Positions 63,472-64,000 of a stretch of DNA of 64,000 nt are shown here, in pieces. Origin of the DNA: Allobosea sp. (lineage in GTDB: Bacteria > Pseudomonadota > Alphaproteobacteria > Rhizobiales > Kaistiaceae); contig JAFKFV010000011.1 of assembly GCA_017307955.1 (NCBI GenBank), positions 248,001-312,000 on the forward strand, read 5' to 3'. Made by a program: the position numbers and the translations under genes. Positions within the stretch are counted from its first letter, which is position 1, and the number at the start of each line of letters is the position of its first letter. The notes under the pieces were generated by a model that saw only the letters and a program-made list of their open reading frames with translations, did no database searches and was not told the DNA's origin.

Positions 63472-64000
63472 TCAGAGGCGCGCTTCGGCAAGCACCTCGA
63501 TGCGCGTCGTCGTGCCGATCCGGCGGGCGTCGCGACGATAGGCCGAGGGGGATCGGCCGCAGATCTTGACGAATTGCCGGTTGAAATTGGCGATGTTGTT
63601 GAAGCCGACCTCGAAGCAGATATCTGTGATCGGCATGTCGGAATTGGCGAGCAGGTTGCACGCCGCATGCACGCGCATGCAATTCACGTAGCGGGCGAAG
63701 GTGTGCCCCGTCTGCTTCTTGAAGAAGCGCGAGAAGGCCGTCGCCTCCATGCCGCAGAGCGCCGAGAGCTGGGTGAGGCGGATCGGCTGCGCGGAATGCT
63801 CGAGGATGTAGCTGATCGCCGTCTCGATCTTCTCCGAGGAACGCGTCTGCTGGCCGGGAGAGGGCGCGGCGCGCGAGAGCGTGCGCCGCTCGGCGGGATT
63901 GCGGGCGAGTACCGTCATCAGTTCGAGGAACATCAGGAGCCGCTGCGCGCCGCGCGCGGCGCCGATCGAGCGCAGCAGCCGCCGGCCCGCCTCCGCGGTG
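63472..64000 (-). CDS. AraC-family regulator (partial at right edge)
   Basis: The frame is open to the right edge, so the N-terminal cupin-like part is mostly outside. The visible C-terminal 176 residues hold two AraC helix-turn-helices: QPIRLTQLSALCGMEATAFSRFFKKQTG and MPITDICFEVGFNNIANFNRQF (each in part). It is upstream of and on the same strand as the pentitol unit, and is its probable activator. Confidence 0.88.
   Translation of the reverse strand, partial: TAEAGRRLLRSIGAARGAQRLLMFLELMTVLARNPAERRTLSRAAPSPGQQTRSSEKIETAISYILEHSAQPIRLTQLSALCGMEATAFSRFFKKQTGHTFARYVNCMRVHAACNLLANSDMPITDICFEVGFNNIANFNRQFVKICGRSPSAYRRDARRIGTTTRIEVLAEARL

Overview
The window is GC-rich chromosomal DNA from an alphaproteobacterium, very probably of the order Hyphomicrobiales (Rhizobiales). 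The clues are two phasins, a PleC/DivJ/PdhS-type histidine kinase with Pro/Ala/Glu-rich linkers, a DUF982 protein, and a tRNA-His with U72 and A73 instead of the usual G-1:C73 pair. The genus cannot be fixed from the sequence. I see no insertion sequence, prophage, CRISPR array or rRNA. Coding density is high, and many starts overlap the upstream stop as ATGA.

Most of the window is a chain of sugar-catabolic units, each with a transporter and/or its own regulator. (1) 1-2687: the end of a UxaA-type sugar-acid dehydratase, an RraA-like protein and an AXE1-type esterase. (2) 2684-9665, minus strand: RbsABC-type importer, RpiR regulator, DeoC aldolase and FGGY kinase. Divergent from it at 9945-13954 are cupin-type phosphoglucose isomerase, KDPG-type aldolase, AroE-like dehydrogenase, 2-hydroxyacid dehydrogenase and an UlaG-like metallohydrolase. 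(3) 13958-23262: enolase-superfamily dehydratase and MalEFG-type importer (minus), then a GntR regulator, aldo/keto reductase, second enolase-superfamily enzyme and NAD-dependent epimerase (plus). (4) 28070-29973: Gfo/Idh/MocA oxidoreductase plus SDR. (5) 29980-37996: DeoR regulator, ADP-dependent-type sugar kinase, LacD-type aldolase, SDR, MalEFG-type importer and a xylose-isomerase-like TIM barrel. (6) 45271-50858: a D-apiose/D-apionate operon (ApsD, RuBisCO-like protein, OiaK, ApnO) under a NanR-like GntR regulator. (7) 54188-64000: GH51 arabinofuranosidase with an unusual HTH regulator, and a pentitol operon (importer, xylitol dehydrogenase, polyol SDR, L-xylulose reductase) next to an AraC regulator. 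Together these suggest a scavenger of plant-cell-wall sugars such as arabinose, apiose, acetylated xylan and sugar acids.

The stretches between hold small envelope proteins, a HAD phosphatase, a DUF2243 membrane protein, an alpha/beta hydrolase and a lipoprotein (23347-27959). A second block (38019-45227) has a lipoprotein, a BrnT/BrnA toxin-antitoxin pair, tRNA-His, two phasins, the large histidine kinase and glutaminase. A third (50965-54153) has a DUF1801 protein, acetate kinase, a diguanylate cyclase and a small membrane protein.

The most notable sequence-level observations are these. A 14-bp tandem duplication frameshifts the brnT toxin gene while brnA is intact. Repeated operator-like motifs link regulators to their units: RpiR (TGTACT-N4-CTACAT), DeoR (TTTTGCGYYTTTATKC), GntR (ACTTGTCnGATnAG) and NanR-like (GGTAT). 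A bacterial ADP-dependent-type kinase sits in one unit with a LacD aldolase and its own importer, a pathway whose substrate I cannot name.
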